Shown here: piece by piece, positions 18,190-27,745 of the stretch | How positions within the stretch are numbered: position 1 is the stretch's first letter | Layout of the letters: the number at the start of each line of letters is the position of its first letter | Assembly (NCBI RefSeq): GCF_009295825.1 | Contig: NZ_WHKF01000001.1 | Coordinates: forward strand, 1,019,088-1,083,087 | Source of the DNA: Marinifilum sp. N1E240 | GTDB taxonomy: Bacteria > Bacteroidota > Bacteroidia > Bacteroidales > Marinifilaceae | Length of the DNA stretch: 64,000 bases | Reading direction: 5' to 3' | The notes under the pieces: generated by a model | Told to the model about the DNA's origin: nothing | What the model saw: the letters and a program-made list of their open reading frames with translations, nothing else | Databases searched by the model: none | Translations under genes and position numbers: made by a program

Positions 18190-18443
18190 TACATTTGCCC
18201 TTAATTTTCTAAAACTTGAAGAGATTTTAAGGATAGAAACAGTATTGGTAATGACTTAGAAGGCTGGTAGTGGTGAATGTAAAACTTTCATCTGATAGAA
18301 ATCTTTGAAATTGCCTCCCGAGGAATCGGTAATAGAAGTGTGAATCTAATTTTTAAAAAGCTAAGAACAGTTAATTACTAGCTAAAATTGGATAAGAAAA
18401 TTAGGCTTAAAGCCTGTAACGAAGTAAAATAAATTTTTTTCGA
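18190..18443 (+). promoter_or_regulatory. cysDN promoter and long 5' leader
   Basis: TACATTTG at 18190-18197 fits TAnnTTTG and predicts a leader of about 240 nt before cysD. The leader holds an outer pair TTTCTA/TAGAAA, a short hairpin CCGA-GGAA-TCGG (18318-18329, GNRA-type loop) and the dyad AGGC-TTAAA-GCCT near 18404. No ORF and no known SAM or other riboswitch consensus was recognised. A regulatory RNA role is only suggested by the length and the sulfur-assimilation context. Confidence 0.35.
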
Positions 18444-19349
18444 ATGAAGGAATACAATATAAATCACTTAAGAGAACTTGAAGCGGAATCTATTTTCGTG
18501 ATTCGTGAAGTTGCTGCTCAATTTGAAAATCCTGTGATGTTATTTTCAGGAGGAAAGGACTCAATTATCATGTTCCATTTAGCTCGTAAGGCTTTTGCGC
18601 CGGCAAAGGTTCCTTTTGCTTTAATGCACGTAGATACAGGGCATAATTTTCCTGAAACAATTCAGTTTCGCGATGAACTGATGGAGGAAACCGGAACTCG
18701 TATAATCGTTCGTTACGTACAAGATTCAATTGATCAGGGAAAGGCAATTGAAGAAACTGGTTTTGATGCTAGTAGAAATAAATTACAAACGGTAACCTTG
18801 CTTGATGGATTAGAAGATTTGCAAGTGGATTGTGCTATGGGCGGTGGTCGTCGTGATGAAGAAAAAGCACGTGCAAAAGAGCGTTTCTTTTCTCACCGTG
18901 ATGAGTTTGGTCAGTGGGATCCAAAAAATCAAAGACCAGAACTTTGGAATTTGTTTAATGGTAAAAAGAATATGGGAGAACATTTCCGTGTATTTCCAAT
19001 TTCCAATTGGACAGAGATGGATGTTTGGCAATATATCTACCTGGAAAATATAAAAATTCCTAATATCTATTTTTCTCACGAACGTGATGTTTTCCTACGT
19101 CATGGTAATCTTTTATCAGCTTCGGATTTTATTCCAATGCGTGATACCGAGAAGGTAGAAAAGCGTATTGTTCGTTTTAGAACTATTGGAGATGCTACCT
19201 GTACAGGTGCTGTTGAGTCAGAAGCAAATACATTAGAAGATATTATTGAAGAAGTTGCTGCTACAAGAACTACAGAACGTGGTACACGTCATGATGACAA
19301 GCGTTCAGAAGCTGCAATGGAAGATCGTAAGAAAGAAGGATATTTTTAA
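18444..19349 (+). CDS. cysD: Sulfate adenylyltransferase subunit 2
   Basis: This 301-aa PP-loop ATPase is the catalytic subunit that makes adenosine 5'-phosphosulfate from ATP and sulfate. The PP-loop is LFSGGKDSIIM near residue 33. Family segments HVDTGHNFPETI, CAMGGGRRDEEKARAKER and NWTEMDVWQYI are all present. The C-terminus has GDATCTGAVES and RGTRHDDKRSEAAMEDRKKEGYF-like ends typical of CysD. It precedes cysN by 100 bp and is surely in one operon with it. No cysC or cysH is nearby. Confidence 0.95.
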   Translation: MKEYNINHLRELEAESIFVIREVAAQFENPVMLFSGGKDSIIMFHLARKAFAPAKVPFALMHVDTGHNFPETIQFRDELMEETGTRIIVRYVQDSIDQGKAIEETGFDASRNKLQTVTLLDGLEDLQVDCAMGGGRRDEEKARAKERFFSHRDEFGQWDPKNQRPELWNLFNGKKNMGEHFRVFPISNWTEMDVWQYIYLENIKIPNIYFSHERDVFLRHGNLLSASDFIPMRDTEKVEKRIVRFRTIGDATCTGAVESEANTLEDIIEEVAATRTTERGTRHDDKRSEAAMEDRKKEGYF

Positions 19350-19406
19350 GCAAAAGCTTAAAGGAAAGAATATAAGTGGTTTTTAGCCACTCTCAAAAAA
19401 TAAAAC

Positions 19407-19443
19407 TTATAGCTAATAGTTAACAGCTAGTAGCATAAAGCTT
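19407..19443 (+). repeat. AGCTA-rich repeat patch between cysD and cysN
   Basis: AGCTAATAG, AGCTAGTAG and AAGCTTA-like words follow each other over about 35 bp directly before the cysN start. A short hairpin AGTGG/CCACT lies just upstream. The function is unknown; the patch may be a degenerate tandem repeat. Confidence 0.4.
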
Positions 19444-19449
19444 AAAAAA

Positions 19450-20721
19450 ATGTCAGAGAAAACATCAGGATATTTAGATATGGAACTTTTACGATTCACC
19501 ACTGCGGGTAGTGTTGATGATGGAAAAAGTACTCTTATCGGAAGATTATTATATGATAGTAAAGCTATTTTCGAAGATCAAATGGAAGCTATCGAAATTA
19601 GTAGCCAAAAAAGAGGTGACGAAGAAGTGGATTTAGCCTTACTTACCGACGGCTTAAGAGCAGAACGTGAGCAGGGAATAACAATTGACGTTGCGTACCG
19701 ATATTTTGCAACTCCTAAAAGAAAATTTATTATTGCTGATACTCCTGGACACATTCAGTATACCAGAAACATGGTAACCGGTGCTTCTACGGCTAATGCA
19801 GCTTTAATTTTGGTTGATGCACGTAATGGTGTTATTGAACAAACATTGCGTCACTCATATATTGCGAACTTATTACAAATTCCTCATTTAATTGTTTGTA
19901 TCAATAAAATGGACTTGGTTGATCATTCTGAGGAAACTTACAATAAGATAAAGGAAGATTATCAGAAAGTTGCTGAGAAATTGAATATTAAAGATGTTCG
20001 TTTCATTCCTATTTCGGCAAAATTTGGCGATAATGTTGTTGATCCATCTGAAAATATGGATTGGTACAAGGGTGAAACTTTGTTGAACTTGTTGGAAACT
20101 ATCGAAATTGTTGATGATAGAAACCATTCAGATGCAAGATTTCCTGTACAATACGTAATTCGTCCTCAGTCTGATGAATATCATGATTACAGAGGGTATG
20201 CAGGTAGAGTTGCCAGTGGTGTTTTCAGACCAGGAGATAAGGTAAAAATATTGCCTTCAGGTTTGGATACAACTTTAAAATCAATTGACACTTTCGATGG
20301 AGAAATTGATATGGCATTTCCACCACAATCGGTTACTTTAACTTTAAGTGAGGATATCGATATTTCAAGAGGAGATATGATTGTTTCTGCTGAAAATGCA
20401 CCTAAAGTTGTGCAGGAAGTTGAGGCAATGGTATGTTGGATGAACGAGAGAGCAATGATGCCTCGTGGTAAATACACCATTAAACACACTTCGAATGAGA
20501 CTCGTTGTATGATTCGTGATGTGAAATTTAAGGTAAATGTAAACACTCTTGAAGAGATGACTGATGACAAGCAAGTTGGTTTGAACGATATTGCTTGTAT
20601 TAGCTTTAAATCAGCAAAACCATTATTTGTTGACTCTTACAATGATAACAGAATCACTGGCAGTTTCATCATGATTGATGAAGGTACAAATGAAACTGTA
20701 GCTGCTGGGATGATAATATAA
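19450..20721 (+). CDS. cysN: Sulfate adenylyltransferase subunit 1 (GTPase)
   Basis: This 423-aa EF-Tu-like GTPase couples GTP hydrolysis to APS synthesis by CysD. The P-loop is AGSVDDGKSTLIG near residue 15. Switch regions and specificity motifs EREQGITIDVAYRYF, IADTPGHIQYTRNM and CINKMDLVD are intact. Beta-barrel domains follow. It ends without a fused CysC (APS kinase) domain, so it is not the NodQ-type fusion. Together with cysD it starts assimilatory sulfate activation, or supplies sulfonation pathways. Confidence 0.95.
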   Translation: MSEKTSGYLDMELLRFTTAGSVDDGKSTLIGRLLYDSKAIFEDQMEAIEISSQKRGDEEVDLALLTDGLRAEREQGITIDVAYRYFATPKRKFIIADTPGHIQYTRNMVTGASTANAALILVDARNGVIEQTLRHSYIANLLQIPHLIVCINKMDLVDHSEETYNKIKEDYQKVAEKLNIKDVRFIPISAKFGDNVVDPSENMDWYKGETLLNLLETIEIVDDRNHSDARFPVQYVIRPQSDEYHDYRGYAGRVASGVFRPGDKVKILPSGLDTTLKSIDTFDGEIDMAFPPQSVTLTLSEDIDISRGDMIVSAENAPKVVQEVEAMVCWMNERAMMPRGKYTIKHTSNETRCMIRDVKFKVNVNTLEEMTDDKQVGLNDIACISFKSAKPLFVDSYNDNRITGSFIMIDEGTNETVAAGMII

Positions 20722-20740
20722 TTTCCAATTACAGGAAAAT

Positions 20741-20776
20741 AAAAATGGCTAACACTTTTGGTGTTAGCCATTTTTT
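20741..20776. terminator. Bidirectional terminator between cysN and the FadL-type gene
   Basis: The perfect stem AAAAATGGCTAACAC/GTGTTAGCCATTTTT has a 5-nt loop, with A and T tracts on both sides. It serves two converging genes. Confidence 0.9.
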
Positions 20777-20793
20777 ATTTGATGTTAATTAAC

Positions 20794-22263
20794 TTAGAAT
20801 TTGAATCCAAAAGTCATTCGCAACTGATGATTCTTGTTATTCAGTGTTACAATATCACTTCCTTCATAAAATACGTAATCTTCATCGTACTCTTTGTATT
20901 GATATGCTAAATCAAAAAAGAAATTGTTTTGTTTAAATCCAAATCCTCCGGAATATAACTCGCAACTTTCATCTATTCTTCCTTTGTACGGATCGCCTAT
21001 CTTTGCATATCCACCGCGTAAACTTATATTGTGCGACAATCTGTATTCTCCACCAATTCTTAGGTTGTAAGTAGATTGGTAGGAATTAGCTATGTCTTGA
21101 TTTAGTCCGATGTAATCTTCACCATCAAATTCTGCATCCGAATAATCTATCATTTCATAATCAACGCTTAAAATAGCTTTTTTACCAAAAAGATAAGCTC
21201 CACTAAGAATAGTTCTGAAAGGAGTTTCTAGGTCAAAGTTATTTCTAGCTACATTTTTAGAGTATTCTGCATGATATGCATTACCATCTTCTGGAAATTC
21301 AGGAGAACCACTCATTTCAGCACTGAACTGTGAACTCATAAAAGTATTGTATCGCTCATCTAAATTGTAATAAGTAGGAGTGTGAATAGCAGCTCCTAAA
21401 CGTAAATTTGGAGTAGGGCGAAAAATAGCTCCTATTTTAAAGTTGGCACCAGCACCAGTTGTTTTTTGAAATTCTCGAAAGGTAAATTCATCTAGAGCAC
21501 TCTCATTAGGAATAACATTTCCGTCTAATCCAAAAATAGTTTCTTTATATGTTGTTGTTGATTTGTAATAAACATCTTGAATTCCAATGGTAGCACCTAA
21601 ATATAATTTATGAGATATGTTTATTCCAGCCGAAAGAATGTACTCACCAATATATCCTTTTTCGTCGATATATTTCATTTGGTCCATTACATCATTTTCG
21701 TAAAGAACAGATTGATATGCCAAATCATCATCTGGATTGATAAGATAGGTATCATAAGCCAATTGTTCTTCAAAAGGATATAAGTCATCAGGATTAGTTC
21801 CATTAGCCATATTTGCCCATAAATCTAGACGAGAGGTAGGTGATTCAATTGTCATTAAGAAACCTTCACGATTAAAGTTCGCCACTCGATTGTATCCAAT
21901 GGCAAAATTAAAGTTCTGAATACCTTTGCTTGGTGCCATACGAGGAACTACACTACCAACGTAGCCTATATTTCCTATTGTAAAGCTATATTTATCTTCT
22001 GAGACATTACTGTTTTCAGATTTTGTTAATTCAATAGATGGTGTAAATGTAAATTCTGAACTACGATAAACAGCAATCCCAGCAGGATTAATGCTAAGAC
22101 TGGAAAAATCACCACCTAGAGCTCCGAAGGCACCACCCATTGCAGTAGAACGAGCTGTTCCGTTATATTCATGTTTAGAGAATCGTAATGCATCATCTAT
22201 GGTTTGAGCACTTACTGCTCCAACGATACATGTCATCATTAGAATTAAATATATACGTTTCAT
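20794..22263 (-). CDS. OmpP1/FadL/TodX-family outer membrane protein
   Basis: This 489-aa protein has a signal peptide (MKRIYLILMMTCIVGAVSAQ) and the FadL-like N-terminal pattern ARSTAMGGAFGALGGDFSSL and INPAGIAVYRSSEF. It then continues as amphipathic beta strands to a C-terminal aromatic residue (LRMTFGFKF), as expected for an outer membrane barrel. The family takes up hydrophobic compounds such as long-chain fatty acids. The N-terminal hatch motif is clear, but the substrate cannot be read from sequence. A lipoprotein gene lies 136 bp upstream on the same strand. Confidence 0.85.
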   Translation of the reverse strand: MKRIYLILMMTCIVGAVSAQTIDDALRFSKHEYNGTARSTAMGGAFGALGGDFSSLSINPAGIAVYRSSEFTFTPSIELTKSENSNVSEDKYSFTIGNIGYVGSVVPRMAPSKGIQNFNFAIGYNRVANFNREGFLMTIESPTSRLDLWANMANGTNPDDLYPFEEQLAYDTYLINPDDDLAYQSVLYENDVMDQMKYIDEKGYIGEYILSAGINISHKLYLGATIGIQDVYYKSTTTYKETIFGLDGNVIPNESALDEFTFREFQKTTGAGANFKIGAIFRPTPNLRLGAAIHTPTYYNLDERYNTFMSSQFSAEMSGSPEFPEDGNAYHAEYSKNVARNNFDLETPFRTILSGAYLFGKKAILSVDYEMIDYSDAEFDGEDYIGLNQDIANSYQSTYNLRIGGEYRLSHNISLRGGYAKIGDPYKGRIDESCELYSGGFGFKQNNFFFDLAYQYKEYDEDYVFYEGSDIVTLNNKNHQLRMTFGFKF

Positions 22264-22399
22264 ACTTTAAGATTTTAGTAATGGTAGTAGAGAACATTTG
22301 AAATCAGTATTAATGATTTCACTGTTCAATTAATTTTATATTTTTTTATTTATAATCAAGGAGAGCTGGAGGACTTGCTCTCTTTGATTATATACTATA

Positions 22400-23917
22400 T
22401 TATCTTCTTCGACTGCTTCCAGATGAACTTGAGGAGCTTCCGGATGATCTTGAACTACCTGAAGATCTTGAACTACTTCCAGATGATCGATATGAACTAC
22501 CTGAAGATCTTGAACTACTACCTGAAGATCTGTAGCTACCCGATGATCTACTTGAAGATCTGGATGAACCACTCTTGTAAGTTCCAGATGATCTTGATCT
22601 ACTCGAGGAATTACTTCTTACTTTAGAGTACGTAGACTTACTTGTTGATCTATTTGAATACCCTGAATTCCTTGTACTTCTTGATGAATTGTAAGAAGGT
22701 CTGGTAGCTGTTCTTGTTTTATTATAACTTGGTGAGCTATTTCTTCTAGTATTCGAATATGTACTGGATCGGTTAGAGTTATTTCCCGTTTTAGATCCAT
22801 ATCTGGTTCTTGAATATGAGTTTGTTCCATTTGAACTTTTTCTTGTGGAAGAATTGTTATAATTACTTCTTGAGGAAGATCCACTACTGTTGGCATTACT
22901 GTAGGTCCGTCTTGTTGAAGAACTATAGCGTGATGCTGCTCTACTTCTTCTTGTATCAGATGAAGTATAACTTGAAGCTCTTCTGGAACTGCTAGTTGTA
23001 GTTGCTTTAGTACCGGACGATGATCTTCTTGTTGATGCAGTTGTTCCTGCTTTGGAGCTTGATCTGCGACTTAGGTCCGAATTACCCGTTGTACCAGCTT
23101 TATATCCTGATGATCTTCTTGTGCCTCGGTAAGTTGGTGTGTTGTAGTAGCTTCCGTTATTTCCTGCATAATGGTGGTGGTGATGTCCATAATATCCATA
23201 GTAATGATTGTATGGGTAATAATGTCCATAATGGTTATAAGGATAATATCCTCCCCATGCAAAACTAGTACCCCAATACCAGGAATCCCATCCGAAACCT
23301 ACTCCCCAACTGGAATATCCATATGGGTAATTATAGGCAAAGTAATTACCATATTTCATAGTATGAAAATCATAGTAACTGTAAAGTCTGTGATTTGTCC
23401 ATGATGGAGTCCACCAAACATTATCACCATCAACGTATACATTCCAGTCTGGATTTCCTGCTAACCACATTGCCAAACTGTAACCACTACCATCGTAATA
23501 GCCAAAGCCCTGTGGGTACATTTCTCTAAGTCTGGCAGCTTCTTGGGCATCTCTATCCGATCCAGTAAATCCACCTAGGTAATAACCAGAATCTTCCGCT
23601 TGAAAAATCAAAGTGTCAACACTTCCAATTGAATCATTCTCTAAAATGGCAGCATATTGTTCCTGAATTTCTTTAAAGTTTCTGTCATCAACTTTTGACG
23701 TACTAATTTTTGGATTGGTTTTTGTTTGAGTTGTTGATTTAGTGGCAGGTGCAAGTTGGTTACTTTTGGGAGTAACCTCTGCTTTTTGCACTAGTAAAGG
23801 TGCATCGTTAGGGTTGTAATAAATATCGTCCTCATATAGGGCTGCACCCATATATGAAGGCGAACATCCTGTTGCAAACAGGGCTGAAATTAAAAGAATT
23901 TTGAAATAGGTTTTCAT
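22400..23917 (-). CDS. Lipoprotein with aromatic and Ser/Arg-rich low-complexity regions
   Basis: This 505-aa protein starts with a lipoprotein signal (LLISALFATGC, Cys18). After a short linker, residues about 130-270 are unusually rich in Tyr, Trp, His and Gly (WYWGTSFAWGGYYPYNHYG, then five His in a row). Residues about 275-505 are almost only Ser, Arg, Thr, Asn, Gly and Tyr, and end in SSGSSR-type repeats with a terminal RRR. This tail is strongly basic and resembles an RS-like disordered domain. No enzyme motif is present. It is probably anchored in the outer membrane. The DNA for the tail (about 22400-22620) is itself repetitive. The function is unknown. Confidence 0.75.
   Translation of the reverse strand: MKTYFKILLISALFATGCSPSYMGAALYEDDIYYNPNDAPLLVQKAEVTPKSNQLAPATKSTTQTKTNPKISTSKVDDRNFKEIQEQYAAILENDSIGSVDTLIFQAEDSGYYLGGFTGSDRDAQEAARLREMYPQGFGYYDGSGYSLAMWLAGNPDWNVYVDGDNVWWTPSWTNHRLYSYYDFHTMKYGNYFAYNYPYGYSSWGVGFGWDSWYWGTSFAWGGYYPYNHYGHYYPYNHYYGYYGHHHHHYAGNNGSYYNTPTYRGTRRSSGYKAGTTGNSDLSRRSSSKAGTTASTRRSSSGTKATTTSSSRRASSYTSSDTRRSRAASRYSSSTRRTYSNANSSGSSSRSNYNNSSTRKSSNGTNSYSRTRYGSKTGNNSNRSSTYSNTRRNSSPSYNKTRTATRPSYNSSRSTRNSGYSNRSTSKSTYSKVRSNSSSRSRSSGTYKSGSSRSSSRSSGSYRSSGSSSRSSGSSYRSSGSSSRSSGSSRSSGSSSSSSGSSRRR
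22405..22620 (-). repeat. Imperfect Ser/Arg codon repeats
   Basis: The plus strand repeats variants of gatcttgaactacctgaa and cttccagatgat, encoding SSGSSRSS-type units. The copies are imperfect and of varied length. They lie at the 3' end of the lipoprotein gene. Confidence 0.7.
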
Positions 23918-23956
23918 AGCTTGTCCTCCAGTTAATGAATATCTAAGATAATTTTA

Positions 23957-23964
23957 TACTTTTG
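23957..23964 (+). promoter_or_regulatory. proS -7 promoter box
   Basis: TACTTTTG matches TAnnTTTG and lies 54 bp before the proS ATG, in the divergent region shared with the lipoprotein gene. Confidence 0.45.
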
Positions 23965-24018
23965 TAAGGAATTTTATTCAGCCTAAAAGTAGCAAATACT
24001 ATACCAAAACTATATCGA

Positions 24019-25494
24019 ATGGCAAAAGTTTTAACGAGCAGAAGCGAAAATTACTCGCAATGGTATAACGATCTGGTTATCAAAGCAGATTTAGCAGAGA
24101 ATTCTGCAGTAAGAGGATGTATGATCATAAAGCCTTACGGTTATGCAATCTGGGAAAACATGCAAGCGGTTCTTGACAAGATGTTCAAGGATACCGGGCA
24201 TCAAAATGCATATTTTCCACTATTAATACCAAAATCATTTTTAAGCAAGGAGGCAGATCATGTTGAAGGATTTGCAAAGGAATGTGCAGTTGTAACTCAT
24301 TATCGTTTAAAAAATGATCCCAACGGGAAAGGTGTTATCGTTGATCCTGATGCGAAGTTAGAAGAGGAGTTGATTATTCGACCAACTTCAGAGACTATTA
24401 TTTGGAATACATACAAAAATTGGATTCAGTCCTATAGAGATCTTCCTATTCTTTGTAACCAGTGGGCAAATGTAATGCGTTGGGAAATGCGAACTCGTTT
24501 GTTTTTGAGAACTGCCGAATTCTTGTGGCAAGAAGGTCATACTGCTCATGCAACCAAAGAGGAAGCATTAGTGGAAACGGAGCAGATGATCAATATTTAT
24601 GGTGATTTTGCAGAGCAATATATGGGAGTTCCTGTATTAAAAGGACATAAAACTGAATCGGAAAGATTTGCCGGTGCTCTAGATACCTATTGTATTGAAG
24701 CATTAATGCAGGATGGAAAAGCTCTTCAAGCAGGTACTTCTCACTTTTTGGGACAGAATTTTGCAAAAGCATTTGATGTGAAGTTTGCAAATAAAGAGGG
24801 TAAGGAAGATTACGTTTGGGCTACGTCATGGGGAGTTTCAACTCGATTGATGGGAGCATTAATTATGGCTCACTCCGATGATAAAGGTTTGGTATTGCCT
24901 CCAAAATTGGCTCCAATCCAAGTAGTGATTGTACCAATTTATCGCAAGGCTGAGGAGTTAGAGAAAATTGCAGCCAAGATTGATCCTATTGTTGCTAAGT
25001 TGAAAACTTTGGGAATCTCTGTTAAATTTGATGATAGCGATAATCGTAAGCCAGGTTGGAAATTTGCTGAGTACGAATTAAAAGGTGTACCGGTACGTTT
25101 GGCAATCGGTAACCGTGATTTGGAAAATGGAACCATTGAATTGGCTCGACGTGATAATTTAACTAAGGAAACCTTACCAATTGATGGTATTGAAGAAGTA
25201 ATTGAGAAATTATTGGTAGAGATTCAGGATAATATTTTCCAGAAAGCATTAGACTTTAGAGCTGAGAAAACAACTAAGGTTGATTCTTACGAAGAGTTTA
25301 AAGAGCTGTTGGAATCAAAAACAGGTTTCTTCCTTGCTCATTGGGATGGAACAGCAGAAACAGAAGAGAAGATTAAGAATGAAACTAAAGCAACCATTCG
25401 TTGTATTCCTTTTGATGGTGAAGAGGAAGAGGGTGTTTGTATGATTTCAGGTAAACCTTCGAAGAAGAGAGTTGTTTTTGCCAAAGCATACTAG
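24019..25494 (+). CDS. proS: Prolyl-tRNA synthetase, archaeal/eukaryal type
   Basis: This 491-aa class II synthetase charges tRNA-Pro. Motif 2 region [12 protein letters not shown] and the preceding [20 protein letters not shown] are typical. The shorter ProRS form without the bacterial editing insertion is evident from the length and from the C-terminal domain ending in VVFAKAY. Bacteroidota commonly carry this type. The gene is monocistronic, with a terminator 25 bp after the stop. Confidence 0.95.
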   Translation: MAKVLTSRSENYSQWYNDLVIKADLAENSAVRGCMIIKPYGYAIWENMQAVLDKMFKDTGHQNAYFPLLIPKSFLSKEADHVEGFAKECAVVTHYRLKNDPNGKGVIVDPDAKLEEELIIRPTSETIIWNTYKNWIQSYRDLPILCNQWANVMRWEMRTRLFLRTAEFLWQEGHTAHATKEEALVETEQMINIYGDFAEQYMGVPVLKGHKTESERFAGALDTYCIEALMQDGKALQAGTSHFLGQNFAKAFDVKFANKEGKEDYVWATSWGVSTRLMGALIMAHSDDKGLVLPPKLAPIQVVIVPIYRKAEELEKIAAKIDPIVAKLKTLGISVKFDDSDNRKPGWKFAEYELKGVPVRLAIGNRDLENGTIELARRDNLTKETLPIDGIEEVIEKLLVEIQDNIFQKALDFRAEKTTKVDSYEEFKELLESKTGFFLAHWDGTAETEEKIKNETKATIRCIPFDGEEEEGVCMISGKPSKKRVVFAKAY

Positions 25495-25519
25495 AAGAAT
25501 AATACACAATCATAATAAA

Positions 25520-25551
25520 ACAGTCATCGATATTTCGGTGACTGTTTTTTT
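25520..25551 (+). terminator. proS terminator
   Basis: The stem ACAGTCATCG/CGGTGACTGT (one G-U pair) has a 6-nt loop and is followed by seven T residues. Confidence 0.85.
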
Positions 25552-25583
25552 GTATATTTATATTCCTCTAAAACAACTATACA

Positions 25584-26267
25584 ATGAACATATTGAATAC
25601 AAAAACTGCAATCCTTAATACAATTAGGGATAAAGCCACACTAAAACAAAAGGTTTATCAGAACACTAAGGATATTTTTGAAGATCTGCGCAAAGTTTTG
25701 GAAGATCTGGTAATTGAATACAATGCAGAATTATTAGATGCGGATGAAAAGGTATTGTTGGAATATGAAGACAAAGGTGAGTTTGAATTTCAAATAAAGG
25801 TTGCTTCGGATATCTTAATATTTAGTTTACATACCAATGTTTTTCAGTTCAACAGGGATCACAATGTTTGGGAACAAAACTATGTGAAAAGTAATCCCGA
25901 TAATGCTTATTCCGGTATAATAAACATCTATAATTTCCTTGCTGATTCCTTTAAGTACACACGATACGAGGATTTAGGCTATTTGGTAGCTCGTATTTTT
26001 ATTAATCGAGAAAAGCACTTTATTGTTGAAGGTAAGAGACAAATGGGTTTGTTGCAAACTGATTTATCGGCAAGTAAGGCAAATAAGGAAAGTTTACGAG
26101 TAATAGTAGAAACTGCTATCAACTATTCTTTAAATTTTGATTTGTTGGTGCCACCATACGACAATGTTAAAATCATGTCGGTTGCACAGATTTTTGAGAA
26201 AATACAGAACGCCAGAATTCCAACAGGAAAAAGATTAGGATTTCAGTTTAAGTCGGATGATGTTTAA
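25584..26267 (+). CDS. Conserved-looking protein of unknown function
   Basis: This 227-aa protein has no signal peptide and no membrane segment, so it is probably cytoplasmic. The first 60 residues are helical and charged (KQKVYQNTKDIFEDLRKVLEDL). A beta-rich middle follows (EFEFQIKVASDILIFSLHTNVFQF). No catalytic or nucleotide-binding motif was recognised. It has its own terminator and stands between proS and pepT without obvious operon linkage. Regular codon use and clear start and stop suggest a real gene. Confidence 0.7.
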   Translation: MNILNTKTAILNTIRDKATLKQKVYQNTKDIFEDLRKVLEDLVIEYNAELLDADEKVLLEYEDKGEFEFQIKVASDILIFSLHTNVFQFNRDHNVWEQNYVKSNPDNAYSGIINIYNFLADSFKYTRYEDLGYLVARIFINREKHFIVEGKRQMGLLQTDLSASKANKESLRVIVETAINYSLNFDLLVPPYDNVKIMSVAQIFEKIQNARIPTGKRLGFQFKSDDV

Positions 26268-26310
26268 ATTGAAAAGAGATAGAATTTTAAAATATCATTT
26301 GTAATATTGT

Positions 26311-26343
26311 AACGCTTCACCAATTACTGGGAAGCGTTTATTT
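26311..26343 (+). terminator. Terminator of the unknown gene
   Basis: The stem AACGCTTC/GAAGCGTT encloses a loop of about 12 nt with a possible CC/GG extension. A T-rich stretch follows. Confidence 0.7.
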
Positions 26344-26369
26344 ATGCATTATTAAAACAAACACTAGAT

Positions 26370-27596
26370 ATGAGTACCGTAACCGATAAATTTATCCGAT
26401 ACGTAAAATTTGACACAGAATCGGATACAGAAACAGGATTAACTCCAAGTACTCCAGGTCAAATGGTTTTGGCTGAGGAATTGAGAAATGAATTGGAAGA
26501 AATTGGTCTTGAAAATGTGAGTTTAGATGAGAATGGCTATCTAATGGGAACACTTCCATCCAATTTAGATCATGAAGTACCTGCAATTGGTTTTGTTGCT
26601 CACATGGATACAAGCCCCGATTTTTCAGGTAAAAATGTAAACCCTCAGTTTGTTGAGAACTACAATGGAGAAGATATTGTCTTAAATCAGGCAGAGAATA
26701 TTGTAATGAAAGTGGCAGATTTTCCTGAATTAACACAATACAAAGGACAAACTTTGATTACTACAGACGGTACTACGCTATTAGGTGCCGATGACAAAGC
26801 GGGAGTTGCTGAGATAATTACCGCAATAGAATATTTAGCAAAGCATCCTGAAATTAAGCATGGAACTGTTCATATTGGTTTTACACCTGATGAGGAGATT
26901 GGTAAAGGAGCGGATTTTTTCAATGTGAAAAAATTCGGAGCCGAGTTTGCTTATACATTGGATGGTGGTGAAATAGGAGAGTTGCAGTATGAAAATTTCA
27001 ATGCTGCTTTTGCTAAAATAACCTTTAAAGGCAGAAATGTTCATCCGGGAATGGCTAAGGATAAAATGATCAACTCGATGTTGATTGCCAATGAATATCT
27101 TACGCGATTACCGAAAGAAGAAGTTCCTGAAAAAACCGAAAACTACCAGGGATTTTACCACTTGATTTCTATGGATGGTGGAGTAGAGAGTTCAACTCTT
27201 CAATACATTATTCGTGATTTTGATATGGATAATTACGAATCTCGCAAGAAATTTGTTCAAGATTTGTGTGAGGAATTCAATCAAAAGTATGGCGAGGGAA
27301 CTGTAAGTATTGAGATGACCAACCAGTATTACAATATGCGTGAAAAGGTGGAGCCGGTAAAATACATAGTTGATATAGCGGAAGAAGCCATGAAACAAGT
27401 AGGGGTTGATCCTATGGTGATTCCTATTCGTGGAGGAACTGATGGCAGCCGATTATCGTATATGGGCTTACCTTGTCCGAATATTTTTGCTGGAGGACAT
27501 AATTTTCATGGACGATTTGAATACGTTCCAGTTGAATCTATGGAGAAAGCAGTTGAGGTAATTCTTAAAATTGTAGAGCTAATCTCCAAACGGTAG
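26370..27596 (+). CDS. pepT: Peptidase T (tripeptide aminopeptidase)
   Basis: This 408-aa M20B metallopeptidase removes N-terminal residues from tripeptides in the cytoplasm. Zinc-site motifs are visible: [10 protein letters not shown] near residue 77, [17 protein letters not shown] near 135, the catalytic [12 protein letters not shown], and the late histidine in [14 protein letters not shown]. The dimerisation segment [12 protein letters not shown] is also present. The length matches the family. Confidence 0.95.
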   Translation: MSTVTDKFIRYVKFDTESDTETGLTPSTPGQMVLAEELRNELEEIGLENVSLDENGYLMGTLPSNLDHEVPAIGFVAHMDTSPDFSGKNVNPQFVENYNGEDIVLNQAENIVMKVADFPELTQYKGQTLITTDGTTLLGADDKAGVAEIITAIEYLAKHPEIKHGTVHIGFTPDEEIGKGADFFNVKKFGAEFAYTLDGGEIGELQYENFNAAFAKITFKGRNVHPGMAKDKMINSMLIANEYLTRLPKEEVPEKTENYQGFYHLISMDGGVESSTLQYIIRDFDMDNYESRKKFVQDLCEEFNQKYGEGTVSIEMTNQYYNMREKVEPVKYIVDIAEEAMKQVGVDPMVIPIRGGTDGSRLSYMGLPCPNIFAGGHNFHGRFEYVPVESMEKAVEVILKIVELISKR

Positions 27597-27616
27597 TTAG
27601 AATAAATATTATAAGT

Positions 27617-27644
27617 AAAAGCAACCCAATTGGTTGCTTTTTTT
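27617..27644 (+). terminator. pepT terminator
   Basis: The stem AAAGCAACC/GGTTGCTTT has a 5-nt loop and a T tract. Confidence 0.85.
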
Positions 27645-27745
27645 GCATCTAAATAATTGCTACATTTAAAGGACTCGAATTGATAAATAGGGATTCCTGT
27701 TTGCAAAAGGAACTGTATCCTTATAAATGAAAAAAGAAATTCTTA

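Noticed and set aside
18190-18443. Known SAM riboswitch upstream of cysD
   Set aside because: I could not find the conserved core of any SAM riboswitch class in the leader.
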